Notes: a model not told the origin generated them from the letters alone. DNA of 64,000 bases from DATHTS01 sp041940425 (GCA_041940425.1 JBGTSF010000004.1:61758-125757), one strand, 5' to 3'; shown: positions 8,741 through 15,523, counted from the first letter of the stretch. Translations and numbers: made by a program.

Positions 8741-9649
8741 ATGAAAAAAATTTTATTTTCAGCTAATTTAATATTACTGCTCATACTTGTAGTTTTCGGT
8801 TTCGCAGTTTCAAAAATCGCCGCTCAAAACGATCCGCCAAGATCACACAGCGAATCACCGCTTCCTGCGCCGACCGGACATATCAATGACTATGTCGGAG
8901 TGATCGATGCAGGGACAAAACAGAGACTGGAACAAAAATTAAGGGATTTTAAAAACCGCACGAATCCGCCGGTCGAACTTGCGGTCGCGGTCGTTGATAC
9001 GACGGGCGGTCAGGCGATTTTCGATTATTCGCTTTCGGTTGCCAGAGGTTGGGGAATCGGCACAAAGCAAACCGACAATCCGTCCGCGCTTTTGTTTATC
9101 GCTATCAATGACCGCAAGTATTTTACTCAGGTCAGCCGCGATCTCGAAGACGAACTGCCCGACGGTTTGGTCGGTTCTCTGCAAAGGCAATATCTCGTTC
9201 CAGAATTTAAAAAAGCGAATTACGGCAAAGGCATCGAAGATACGATCAATGCATATATTGACGCTATCGAAAACAGGACTTCCGGCACGGTTTCCGAAAC
9301 CGCCGCTTCGCCGACGCCCCGTGAAAGAAACACGAGTTCGAGAGACATTTCGAGCATGCCGGCTGGTTGCTGGTGCATGCTGATAATCGGAGGTTTGATT
9401 TTGTTCAGTATTATCAAATCGTTTTTCGGCAGAGGCGGTCGCGGTGGTCGGGGAGGACGCGGCGGCGGCGGAAGCGGACTCGGCGACGCGCTTCCATGGA
9501 TCATCGGTTCGGCGATAATCAACAGCGCGAGCAGCAGCGGCAGCAGTTGGGGAAGTTCGGACAGCGGCTGGTCGTCTGGCGGCTCGGATTGGGGCGGCTT
9601 TGGCGGCGGCGGCGATTTCGGCGGCGGCGGCGCGGGCGGAGATTGGTAA
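8741..9649 (+). CDS. TPM-domain (YgcG-type) exported membrane protein
   Basis: The ATG at 8741 gives a signal peptide (MKKILFSANLILLLILVVFGF) and is preferred to the in-frame TTG at 8717, which adds a polar stub. Residues about 35-175 form a TPM domain (INDYVGVIDAGTKQRL, VELAVAVVDTTGG, GWGIGTKQTDNPSALLFIA), a fold found in bacterial YgcG proteins and the plant photosystem II repair factor TLP18.3. Residues about 210-230 form a membrane helix. The C-terminus is rich in Gly and Ser and ends in short Gly-Gly-Gly-Asp-Phe-like repeats. It faces the periplasm or cell surface. Two genes further on is lemA; TPM and LemA proteins are often encoded together. Confidence 0.88.
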   Translation: MKKILFSANLILLLILVVFGFAVSKIAAQNDPPRSHSESPLPAPTGHINDYVGVIDAGTKQRLEQKLRDFKNRTNPPVELAVAVVDTTGGQAIFDYSLSVARGWGIGTKQTDNPSALLFIAINDRKYFTQVSRDLEDELPDGLVGSLQRQYLVPEFKKANYGKGIEDTINAYIDAIENRTSGTVSETAASPTPRERNTSSRDISSMPAGCWCMLIIGGLILFSIIKSFFGRGGRGGRGGRGGGGSGLGDALPWIIGSAIINSASSSGSSWGSSDSGWSSGGSDWGGFGGGGDFGGGGAGGDW

Positions 9650-9653
9650 TTTC

Positions 9654-9724
9654 AGTGCTGAGTGCTAAGTGCTGAGTGCTAATTTAATTCTTGCCACTCA
9701 GCACTCAGCACTCAGCACTCAGAA
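9654..9724. repeat. GTGCTGA heptamer inverted repeat
   Basis: Four AGTGCTG/AGTGCTA words at 9654-9681 face four CACTCAG words at 9695-9724 across a short AT-rich loop. The pair fills the gap between the TPM gene and the next gene, ending 8 nt before its start. The same word is inserted in coding sequence at 11371-11403 and 22466-22499. Confidence 0.85.
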
Positions 9725-9732
9725 CTAATATT

Positions 9733-10452
9733 ATGAGGCATCATTTTGAAGCATTTTTGGATGACGTGAAAGCGACGCACGGGCAGAATCTGGCATCGGT
9801 GATTCTTTACGGTTCGGCGGCGGCGGGTGATTTCGTTCCCGATAAATCGGATTACAATCTGCTTATCGCGCTTAATCGCATCACGCCGAAAGATTTGCGG
9901 AACGCTCACGCTTGTATGCGCGAATGGGCGAAGATGGGACATCCCGTGCCGGTTTATTTCACGGTTGACGAACTGCAGAACGCGGCGGATGTTTTTCCCA
10001 TCGAGTTTCATAATATGGAACGCGCGCGTAAAGTTCTGTTCGGCAAAGACGTTTTGGAAAACATTCAAATTTCCGACGAATTTTTGCGTCATCAGACGGA
10101 ATACGAACTGCGCAGTAAATTGATCAAACTCCGGCGCGAATACATTCCCGCCTCGGCTTCGGTCGAGGGAATGGTTGGTTTGATGACGGAAAGCCTGGCG
10201 AGTTTCGCGTCGCTTTTCCGCGCCGTTCTGCTTCTGCTCGGACTCGAACCGCCGGTCAAAAAACATGAGATCGTCGCGCTGACTTGCGAGCAGTTCGAGA
10301 TAGACGGGAAACCGTTTGAAAAAATTTTTAATATCCGTGAAAATAATTTTGCACGGACATTAGACGAAGTTTCCGCCAACGCGCTGTTTGCCCAATACAT
10401 GGAGCAAATTGAAAAAATTATTCGCGCCGTTGACGGAATCGGGAAAGCGTAA
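9733..10452 (+). CDS. Nucleotidyltransferase-fold protein with degenerate active site
   Basis: This is a 239-residue cytoplasmic protein starting MRHHFEAFLDD; an earlier in-frame TTG would begin inside the heptamer repeat, so the ATG at 9733 is chosen. Residues about 18-45 read VILYGSAAAGDF followed by SDYNLLIAL, matching the GS...SDxDxxV pattern of Pol-beta-type nucleotidyltransferases. The second catalytic Asp is Asn here, and no clear third acidic residue is seen on the next strand. The helical C-terminal half resembles HEPN-like or substrate-binding regions but I cannot name it. Catalytic activity is uncertain. Confidence 0.7.
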   Translation: MRHHFEAFLDDVKATHGQNLASVILYGSAAAGDFVPDKSDYNLLIALNRITPKDLRNAHACMREWAKMGHPVPVYFTVDELQNAADVFPIEFHNMERARKVLFGKDVLENIQISDEFLRHQTEYELRSKLIKLRREYIPASASVEGMVGLMTESLASFASLFRAVLLLLGLEPPVKKHEIVALTCEQFEIDGKPFEKIFNIRENNFARTLDEVSANALFAQYMEQIEKIIRAVDGIGKA

Positions 10453-10456
10453 AAAT

Positions 10457-10540
10457 GTTAATGGTTAATGGTTAATGGTTGATTGTTAGGCAATAACAAA
10501 AGACGATTAACAATTAACTTTTTAACTTCTAACAATTAAC
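10457..10540. repeat. TTAATGG/TTAACAA short repeats before lemA
   Basis: Three to four GTTAATG words at 10457-10488 face TTAACAATTAAC words at 10505-10540. They form a partial stem in the gap before lemA. The right arm ends within a few bases of the lemA ribosome-binding region. Confidence 0.7.
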
Positions 10541-10563
10541 TTTTTATGAGGAGAATAAAAGGA

Positions 10564-11223
10564 ATGAAGAAATTTATTTTATTAAGTTTTGTGATTTTTG
10601 CGGCTTTCGGTCTTTCGGGATGCAGTTACAACGAATTGACCGCCAAACAGCAAAACGTCAAAGGCGCGTGGGCGGATGTCGAAGCGCAGCTTCAGCGGCG
10701 GCTCGATCTGATACCGAATATGATCAAAACCGCGCAAATGGTCGGCGTTCAGGAACAGGAGGTTTTCGATAGTATTTCTCAGGCGCGTTCGCGTCTTCTG
10801 AATGCCACACAAGCCGCGCCGCCGGAAGCGAAAACCGCCGAACAGCGCGAAGCCGTGATCGAAGCCGCTAACAGTTTCGGCGGCACGATCGGCAGACTCT
10901 TGAGTTTGCAGGAAAATTACCCGCAGCTTCGTTCAAGCGAAGCGTTTATGAAAGTTCAGGACGAGCTTTCAGGAACGGAAAACCGGATTGCGACAAAACG
11001 CGAGGATTATAACAAAGTTGTAACAGACTACAACACGACGCGCAATCAATTTCCGGCTGTCATCACCGCGAGTTTGTTCGGTTTTGCGGAAGAACCGTTT
11101 TTCAAAGCCCAGCCCGGGGCGGAAACCGCACCCGACATCGGCGATCCGAATTCGATGAGACGAAGTTCCGCGCCGCCGGCAAACGCTCCGGCAACAAATA
11201 CCGCTCCGCCGGCAAACAATTAA
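10564..11223 (+). CDS. LemA family lipoprotein
   Basis: This LemA-family protein has a lipoprotein signal (MKKFILLSFVIFAAFGLSGC, lipobox LSGC). The helical LemA core follows (NELTAKQQNVKGAWADVEAQLQ, RRLDLIPNMIKTAQ, FDSISQARSRLLNA). The C-terminal third has a Phe-rich segment (SLFGFAEEPFFKAQPGAE) and an Ala/Pro/Asn-rich tail. The ATG at 10564, preceded by GAGGAGAATAAAAGGA, is chosen over the one at 10546. LemA proteins are membrane-associated and of uncertain function. The gene is convergent with the BMC locus; its stop overlaps the end of the neighbouring minus-strand gene by 4 nt. Confidence 0.9.
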   Translation: MKKFILLSFVIFAAFGLSGCSYNELTAKQQNVKGAWADVEAQLQRRLDLIPNMIKTAQMVGVQEQEVFDSISQARSRLLNATQAAPPEAKTAEQREAVIEAANSFGGTIGRLLSLQENYPQLRSSEAFMKVQDELSGTENRIATKREDYNKVVTDYNTTRNQFPAVITASLFGFAEEPFFKAQPGAETAPDIGDPNSMRRSSAPPANAPATNTAPPANN

Positions 11224-11555
11224 AAGCCGCGCGAATTACACATCGAGCAGTTATCACACGGCTTGCCCGTCGGTTCATACGGGCAAGCCTTTTCATTTTC
11301 CAAATTTTCGATTATCTCATCGGCGATCTGCTCGATGTTTAAGAATCGTTCCTGACTCGGATGAGAAAATGAGTGCTGGGTGCTGGGTGCTGAGTGCTGA
11401 GTTTGCTGATTGATTTGAGATTCGATCTTTTCGAGACGCTGATTTATTTTTTCGAGACTTTCGCGGAACAATTTCGCGTCATCCGGTTCGCTTCGATTTT
11501 CCGATAAAAGCAAAGCGATCTTTTCAGCCAATTTTTGAGTTTCCGCATTTTGCAT
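11220..11555 (-). CDS. Small Cys-rich protein of the BMC locus
   Basis: I do not recognise this 111-residue protein. From the ATG at 11555 it has a helical N-terminus and a coiled coil (EKINQRLEKIESQINQQ). Then comes a Gln/His/Ser linker encoded by a GTGCTGA heptamer array. A predicted amphipathic helix follows (IEQIADEIIENLENE), and a C-terminal Cys cluster CPYEPTGKPCDNCSMCNSRGF-type with spacing C-x8-C-x2-C-x2-C that could bind metal. It is the last gene of the BMC operon, 42 nt after the nearest BMC-P gene. The helix is similar in character to encapsulation peptides, so it may be a cargo or scaffold component; this is inference. The TTG at 11582 is an alternative start. Confidence 0.7.
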   Translation of the reverse strand: MQNAETQKLAEKIALLLSENRSEPDDAKLFRESLEKINQRLEKIESQINQQTQHSAPSTQHSFSHPSQERFLNIEQIADEIIENLENEKACPYEPTGKPCDNCSMCNSRGF

Positions 11556-11597
11556 TTTTAATTTTGAAATTTGTAATTTCAAATTTGTAATCTGAAA

Positions 11598-11882
11598 TTA
11601 TTTTTCTTCCGGCAGTAAATCCAGATAATCAACCACGCCGACGATTGCCGAATCAATTGCCGCTCCGGGCGTTCCGGTCGCGGCGGTCGAAGCCGACCAG
11701 CCTTCCTGCGCGATAATCACGATGTCGCCCTCGCCCGCATTAACCGAATCGAGCGCGAGACAGGTATAATCCATATCTTCTCCGTCAGGCGAAATCTGAC
11801 GGCAGAGCATCACGCGCGCGCCCTCGTAACGCTGATTCTTCTGCGTCGCCACGACATTTCCGATAACTCTTGCGATAAGCAT
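11598..11882 (-). CDS. BMC-P shell pentamer protein (EutN/CcmL family), copy 1
   Basis: Pentameric vertex protein of a bacterial microcompartment shell; 94 residues from ATG 11882. The family pattern is clear: MLIARVIGNVVATQKNQ at the N-terminus, then ALDSVNAGEGDIVII and AIDSAIVGVVDYLDL. This copy has a Ser/Ala-rich loop before the last strand. An upstream in-frame start at 11939 would lie in an intergenic inverted repeat and is rejected. There is no clear Shine-Dalgarno at normal spacing; a GAGG lies 14 nt upstream inside the repeat arm. It is one of three BMC-P paralogues in tandem, typical of the Planctomycete/Verrucomicrobia-type BMC. Confidence 0.93.
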   Translation of the reverse strand: MLIARVIGNVVATQKNQRYEGARVMLCRQISPDGEDMDYTCLALDSVNAGEGDIVIIAQEGWSASTAATGTPGAAIDSAIVGVVDYLDLLPEEK

Positions 11883-11892
11883 TTTGAAAATT

Positions 11893-11951
11893 GGTACCTC
11901 GTAATTGGTAATTAGCAAAAACCAGTTACTAATTGCCAATTACGAGTTACC
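11893..11951. repeat. 23-nt inverted repeat between BMC-P2 and BMC-P1
   Basis: The arms at 11893-11915 and 11929-11951 pair at 21 of 23 positions. One arm covers the stop codon of BMC-P copy 2; the other ends 10 nt before the start of copy 1. In the operon mRNA it should form a strong stem-loop overlapping the translation initiation region of copy 1. Confidence 0.85.
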
Positions 11952-12222
11952 TTTTATAAACGTGCGAGTCCGAATCAATGATGCCGACAATCGTGCAGTC
12001 GGTCGGCGTCGAATCGCGTTTGAACGGAAAACTCGCTTCTTTTCCGCGGCACCAGAAAACAAGTTCGCCCTCGCCTGCTCCGACCGCATCGAGCGCGATC
12101 ATCGGTTTTCCCTTCGGTTTTAGATCGGCATCGAGCGTCTGCACGATCAAAAATTTACGACCGTGAAGCGATTCGTTTTTGACGGTCGAAACAACCGTTC
12201 CGATAACTCGCGCAATTTGCAT
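11947..12222 (-). CDS. BMC-P shell pentamer protein (EutN/CcmL family), copy 2
   Basis: This is a 91-residue microcompartment vertex protein. It begins MQIARVIGTVVSTVKNESL and contains ALDAVGAGEGELVFWCRG and CTIVGIIDSDSHVYKR, all matching the EutN/CcmL fold. This copy has a Lys/Arg-richer loop (GKEASFPFKRDS) than its siblings and two Cys residues. There is no evident ribosome-binding site before the ATG; the upstream bases are the 25-nt inverted repeat. It is probably expressed by reinitiation or coupling from the preceding shell gene. Confidence 0.93.
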   Translation of the reverse strand: MQIARVIGTVVSTVKNESLHGRKFLIVQTLDADLKPKGKPMIALDAVGAGEGELVFWCRGKEASFPFKRDSTPTDCTIVGIIDSDSHVYKR

Positions 12223-12234
12223 AAAAGAGTGGAG

Positions 12235-12327
12235 AGTTCATAGAGTTTATAGAGTTTGGGGAGTGAAAACATCCAATCAACTCTTCAAACTCTCCAAACG
12301 CTCCAAACTCTATAAACTCTATGAACT
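12235..12327. repeat. Perfect 25-nt inverted repeat between BMC-P3 and BMC-P2
   Basis: The arms at 12235-12259 and 12303-12327 are perfect reverse complements built from TAGAGTT-like heptamers. The loop of about 43 nt contains further CTCTCCAAACG copies. The right arm includes the stop codon of BMC-P copy 3 and encodes its last two Ser residues, so the repeat was tolerated at the end of that gene. Confidence 0.92.
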
Positions 12328-12591
12328 TATAAAATCTATCGTATCAATCACACCGATGATCGCCGAATCAACCGGGCAATCCTTATTTCCCTCAGCCATC
12401 CGCGCCGACGAGCCGCCGACCACAATAACCTTTTCGTGAAAGCCCGCGCCGACCGTATCAACGGCGACCAGATAGCCGCTTTGATCCGAGCCGTCCAGGT
12501 TGATCGGCTTGACGATCAAAAGTTTTTTGCCATTCAAACGCTCGTCCTTCTGCGTCGAAACGACCGTTCCTAAAATGCGTGCGATAATCAT
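12319..12591 (-). CDS. BMC-P shell pentamer protein (EutN/CcmL family), copy 3
   Basis: This is a 90-residue microcompartment vertex protein starting MIIARILGTVVSTQKDERLNG. It contains KLLIVKPINLDGSDQSG, AVDTVGAGFHEKVIVVGGSSARM and CPVDSAIIGVIDTIDF. The GGSSARM loop is the most canonical of the three copies. It is the first BMC-P gene after the BMC-H gene. No Shine-Dalgarno is seen; the bases before ATG derive from the GAGGGAC repeat. Confidence 0.95.
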   Translation of the reverse strand: MIIARILGTVVSTQKDERLNGKKLLIVKPINLDGSDQSGYLVAVDTVGAGFHEKVIVVGGSSARMAEGNKDCPVDSAIIGVIDTIDFISS

Positions 12592-12600
12592 TTTAAAAGT

Positions 12601-12664
12601 GATGAGGGATGAGGGACGAGGGACAAGATGTTCACTTTTCCCTCGTCCCTCGTCCCTTGTCCCT
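12601..12664. repeat. GAGGGAC heptamer inverted repeat between BMC-H and BMC-P3
   Basis: GAGGGAT/GAGGGAC words at 12601-12627 face CCCTCGT/CCCTTGT words at 12640-12664. The stem starts 5 nt after the BMC-H stop. Its position after the highly needed hexamer gene could protect the upstream mRNA or limit read-through. The same word forms the repeat at 26571-26650. Confidence 0.85.
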
Positions 12665-12668
12665 AACC

Positions 12669-12947
12669 TTATTTCATAACTACCGGCAGAGTTTCATCCA
12701 CGCTCGAATGCGGGCGCGGGATGACGTGAACCGAAACTAATTCGCCGACTCTGCGAGCCGCCGCCGCGCCTGCGTCCGTCGCCGCTTTGACCGCCGCGAC
12801 ATCGCCGCGCACGATCGCCGTTACAAATCCCGCGCCGATCTTTTCGTAACCGACGAGCTGGACATTGGCGGCTTTGACCATCGCGTCCGCTGCTTCGATC
12901 ATTGCCACTAAACCTTTGGTTTCAACCATTCCTAATGCTTCCTGCAT
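12669..12947 (-). CDS. BMC-H shell hexamer protein
   Basis: This is the main facet protein of the microcompartment shell, 92 residues. The BMC fold is evident: EALGMVETKGLVAMIEAADAM at the N-terminus, ANVQLVGYEKIGAG, then VTAIVRGDVAAVKAATDAG. The pore motif is KIGAG at residues 36-40 (KIGSG in many homologues). The C-terminus VISVHVIPRPHSSVD-like is typical. It has a good Shine-Dalgarno (AGGAGA, 8 nt before ATG), the only clear one among the shell genes. It is the only hexamer gene seen; no BMC-T trimer is present in the window. Confidence 0.97.
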   Translation of the reverse strand: MQEALGMVETKGLVAMIEAADAMVKAANVQLVGYEKIGAGFVTAIVRGDVAAVKAATDAGAAAARRVGELVSVHVIPRPHSSVDETLPVVMK

Positions 12948-12967
12948 TCAAATTTTCTCCTGAAATT

Positions 12968-13543
12968 TTATGATTTTAAATTAATTCTATCGTAAATATC
13001 ATCAACCGATAAATCGAATTCGATTGATTCGAGCCTTAAAGTTTCGCCTGTCCCGTATTCGCTCTGAAACCAGATTTCTTCATCGTATTTCGTATGAAGC
13101 GTAACAAATTTTCTCTGCTGGTCAACTAAAAGATATTCACGAAAACTTTCAATTGATTTATAAGCCTCGAACTTTTCGCCGCAATCGTAAACTTTTGTTT
13201 CAGGCGAATAAATTTCGCCGATGACAATCGGGTTCATTAAACACTGATGTTTCCCGACTAATACAAATTCCGCTTTTCGTGGACTGATTGAAAAGTTCGG
13301 ATAACGATACGGCGGCAATGCCGGAACTTTTATTTTCATGCTTCCGATCCAATATTCAAATTGTTCAGGCAATTTTTTATAAAAGAGCGAAAGTATGTTT
13401 CCGTCAATCAAAGCGTGATTGTAATGAACTCCGCTTATTTCGACAAGTTTTCCATCAAAAAATTCGTATTTCGCATCCGTTTCAAAATCTAATTCAAGAT
13501 ATTCATCCAAAGAATAAATTTTGTTCGGAACGGCATATCTCAT
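12968..13543 (-). CDS. Uma2 family (DUF820) nuclease-like protein
   Basis: This 191-residue protein starts MRYAVPNKIYSLDEYLELD. It contains DAKYEFFDGKLVEISG and later PIVIGEIYSPETKVYD and EYLLVDQQRKFV, matching the PD-(D/E)xK-like Uma2 fold common in cyanobacteria and Acidobacteria. Its start overlaps the aldolase stop by 4 nt, so it is translationally coupled to the aldolase and lies inside the BMC operon. Uma2 proteins are not known BMC components. It could be a late insertion, or an accessory gene; substrate and activity are unknown. Confidence 0.85.
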   Translation of the reverse strand: MRYAVPNKIYSLDEYLELDFETDAKYEFFDGKLVEISGVHYNHALIDGNILSLFYKKLPEQFEYWIGSMKIKVPALPPYRYPNFSISPRKAEFVLVGKHQCLMNPIVIGEIYSPETKVYDCGEKFEAYKSIESFREYLLVDQQRKFVTLHTKYDEEIWFQSEYGTGETLRLESIEFDLSVDDIYDRINLKS

Positions 13544-14346
13544 TTTGAATTTATGTTTGCCGCTTGTGCCAACAACTCGATAAGTTCTTCACGGCTTAAA
13601 GAAATTTTCGCACCGTTTGAGTTTGTCTTATTTGCCGATTTTTCGTCAAGTTCGCAAGCTATTTTTGATTCGTGCAGATAGCCGCACGCCTGACAACGCG
13701 CCGATTCGGTCAAATATCCGGCTTTTTCACGGATATTGATGAGTTTTTCAATCGCATCTTTCGGCAGATCGTTTGCGCCGCCCAAAGTTTTGGCTAAAAT
13801 TGCAATCTTTGCCGTATGTTCCAGAGTTTCCAGACGGTCAAACGCCTGCCAAAGATCCACGCCGTAAGCGACCGCGCCGTGATTTGCCATAAGTAGCGCG
13901 TTGTGATGCTCGACAAACGGTTTCATTGATTCGGTCAGTTCGTCTGTCGAAGGCGTTCCGTAATTCGTCAGCGGAACGCATCCCAAAGTCAAAATAACCT
14001 CCGAAAGAATCGGCTGATCAATCGCCAGACCGGCAACGGCAAACGCCGTCCCGTTCGGCGGATGCGCGTGACAGACCGCCTTTATGTCGGGACGCATTTT
14101 GTATATCAAAAGGTGCATCGCCAGTTCCGACGAAGCCTTTTTGTCGTTCAAAGGTTTGCCGTCCATATCGGTAATCGCCAACCCGTCTTCGGTCATACGA
14201 CCTTTACAGGTCATCGTCGGCGTGGCGAGAACGCGGTTTTCGTCCAGGCGAATGCTGACATTGCCGTCCGATGCGACGACATAGTTTCGTTCATACAACA
14301 ATTTGCCGATTTCGATTATTAATTTGCGGGCGTTATTTTCGTCCAT
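13540..14346 (-). CDS. Class II aldolase/adducin family enzyme, likely BMC cargo
   Basis: Zinc-dependent aldolase related to L-fuculose-1-phosphate and rhamnulose-1-phosphate aldolases, 268 residues from ATG 14346 (14361 is an alternative). Motifs: DGNVSIRLDENRVLATPT, the first zinc ligands in AVCHAHPPNGTAFA, and ALLMANHGAVAYG with the third. After residue 205 is an extension with CQACGYLHESKIAC, a polar linker, and a final amphipathic helix (SREELIELLAQAANI), the layout of an encapsulation peptide. In PVM-type BMCs this enzyme cleaves deoxysugar phosphates to lactaldehyde. It is the first enzyme gene of the BMC operon here. The substrate is inferred from the locus type. Confidence 0.9.
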   Translation of the reverse strand: MDENNARKLIIEIGKLLYERNYVVASDGNVSIRLDENRVLATPTMTCKGRMTEDGLAITDMDGKPLNDKKASSELAMHLLIYKMRPDIKAVCHAHPPNGTAFAVAGLAIDQPILSEVILTLGCVPLTNYGTPSTDELTESMKPFVEHHNALLMANHGAVAYGVDLWQAFDRLETLEHTAKIAILAKTLGGANDLPKDAIEKLINIREKAGYLTESARCQACGYLHESKIACELDEKSANKTNSNGAKISLSREELIELLAQAANINSK

Positions 14347-14355
14347 AAAAAAATC

Positions 14356-14406
14356 AACCACAGATTAGCACAATAAAGCGAAATCTTCATCGGTTAATCT
14401 GTGGTT
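14356..14406. repeat. 12-bp inverted repeat before the aldolase gene
   Basis: AACCACAGATTA at 14356-14367 and TAATCTGTGGTT at 14395-14406 are perfect reverse complements, separated by 27 nt. The right end of the structure is about 10 nt upstream of the aldolase ATG. It could be a hairpin in the leader or an operator. Confidence 0.8.
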
Positions 14407-14435
14407 ATAAATTTTGAAAAACTTTTCTTAAGTTT

Positions 14436-14741
14436 TTATCTGCCCGGTGCGACCGGTCGAGTCGGCGGCATCGGCGGCATCGGCGGCGGCGGCGGAACAT
14501 CGAGACTGAAATGATATTCAGAATCCATCGCTTCCCTTTCGGCGAGTTCGCGTTTCAGTCGCTCGTTTTCACGGCGCAGGCGTTCGTTCTCGTTTTTGTA
14601 ATAACGGCATTTATTGTATTTTCCGCTCCGTTTATTGAATTGAAAACGCGGCGCGGCAACCGTTACGAAAAAACTCGCTACCAGCAGTCCGGCGGAAAAT
14701 GTCAGTAAAAACGGGATAATTCTTTTGATAATATTTCTCAT
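14436..14741 (-). CDS. Small membrane protein with coiled coil and Pro-rich tail
   Basis: I do not recognise this 101-residue protein. It has a basic start, one membrane helix (IIPFLLTFSAGLLVASFFVTV), a short Arg/Glu-rich coiled coil (ENERLRRENERLKRELAERE) and a Pro/Met-rich end (PPPPPMPPMPP). It lies between rex and the aldolase on the same strand, 36 nt after rex and 89 nt before the aldolase, so it may be co-transcribed with both. A function cannot be assigned. Confidence 0.75.
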   Translation of the reverse strand: MRNIIKRIIPFLLTFSAGLLVASFFVTVAAPRFQFNKRSGKYNKCRYYKNENERLRRENERLKRELAEREAMDSEYHFSLDVPPPPPMPPMPPTRPVAPGR

Positions 14742-14777
14742 TAATTTTGTAACCTCTTGTAAAATTTCTAATGCGGT

Positions 14778-15452
14778 TTAACGCCGCTTTGCCGCGTCCG
14801 GTTTCATTTTTTTACCGTTCAAACCGTTCGGTTTCGAAAGAAAATACGCCAGACTTTCGAGCGAAGTCGTCAAATCAACCGTATTTAACTTTACGCCTTC
14901 GGCATTTTTCAAAGGCGTCGGGGCAAAATTCAAGACGGCTTTGATGCCCGCTTTCGAAACAAGTTCGAGAACCTGCTGGGCATGCGCGGCTGGAACGGCG
15001 ATGACCCCAACATCTATATTATATTTTTTAACGACATCGGAAAAGTTTTTTATATCATAAATCTCCAAATCGCCGATTTTATTTCCGATTTTTTCTTTGT
15101 CGGCGTCAAACATCGCCTTGACGGAAAAATTCGTCTGCTTAAAACCGTAATAATCAGCCAGAGCCGTTCCCAAACGTCCCGCGCCGATGATCGCTACGTT
15201 ATGTTCGCGGTCGAGACCGAGAATTTTCGTCAGATGATCGCGCAAATTGATGACCGAATAACCTACGCCGCGCACGCCGAACTCCCCGAAATAAGCCAAA
15301 TCTTTGCGAATCTGTGCGGAATTTAAATGAAACTTTTTGGCTAATTGCCCGGATGAAACGGTTTTGACATTTTCCCCGATCAGTTCGTTCAAGCAGCGTA
15401 AATAAACGCTCAAACGGTTGGTTGTCAATTCTGAAATTTTTTCGACTTTCAT
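14778..15452 (-). CDS. rex: Redox-sensing transcriptional repressor Rex
   Basis: NAD(H)-binding repressor of 224 residues that senses the NADH/NAD+ ratio. It has an N-terminal winged helix (TNRLSVYLRCLNEL, SSGQLAKKFHLNSAQIRKDLAYFGEFG). A Rossmann domain follows with the loop AIIGAGRLGTALADYYGF, then GVIAVPAAHAQQV and VLNFAPTPL, and a C-terminal swapped helix (SLESLAYFLSK). It is the first gene of a possible operon leading into the BMC genes. A GTGAA-N4-TTCAC palindrome, the core of Rex operators, lies 56 nt upstream. Confidence 0.96.
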   Translation of the reverse strand: MKVEKISELTTNRLSVYLRCLNELIGENVKTVSSGQLAKKFHLNSAQIRKDLAYFGEFGVRGVGYSVINLRDHLTKILGLDREHNVAIIGAGRLGTALADYYGFKQTNFSVKAMFDADKEKIGNKIGDLEIYDIKNFSDVVKKYNIDVGVIAVPAAHAQQVLELVSKAGIKAVLNFAPTPLKNAEGVKLNTVDLTTSLESLAYFLSKPNGLNGKKMKPDAAKRR

Positions 15453-15505
15453 CCTGTTTACAAATAAACTGATTCAAAATAAATTGTCTAAAAACACGCC
15501 GAGTT

Positions 15506-15523
15506 AGTGAATTCGTTCACTTG
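15506..15523. promoter_or_regulatory. Putative Rex operator
   Basis: TAGTGAATTCGTTCACTT contains a perfect GTGAA-N4-TTCAC palindrome. The classical Rex site is TTGTGAA-N4-TTCACAA, so the core and the spacing match and only the outer bases differ. It lies between rex and ruvA. On the minus strand TTCACT-N17-GACAAT overlaps it and could be the rex promoter, which would give autoregulation. Confidence 0.65.

Noticed and set aside
9691..9732. Earlier TTG start of the nucleotidyltransferase-like gene
   Set aside because: It lies inside the GTGCTGA inverted repeat and adds only a translated repeat.
11883..11939. Extended N-terminus of BMC-P copy 1
   Set aside because: The extension is the intergenic inverted repeat; the family starts at MLIARV.
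12968..13543. Uma2 protein as proof of a mobile element in the BMC locus
   Set aside because: Uma2 genes are common single genes in this kind of genome; no terminal repeats or transposase are present and it overlaps the aldolase stop cleanly.
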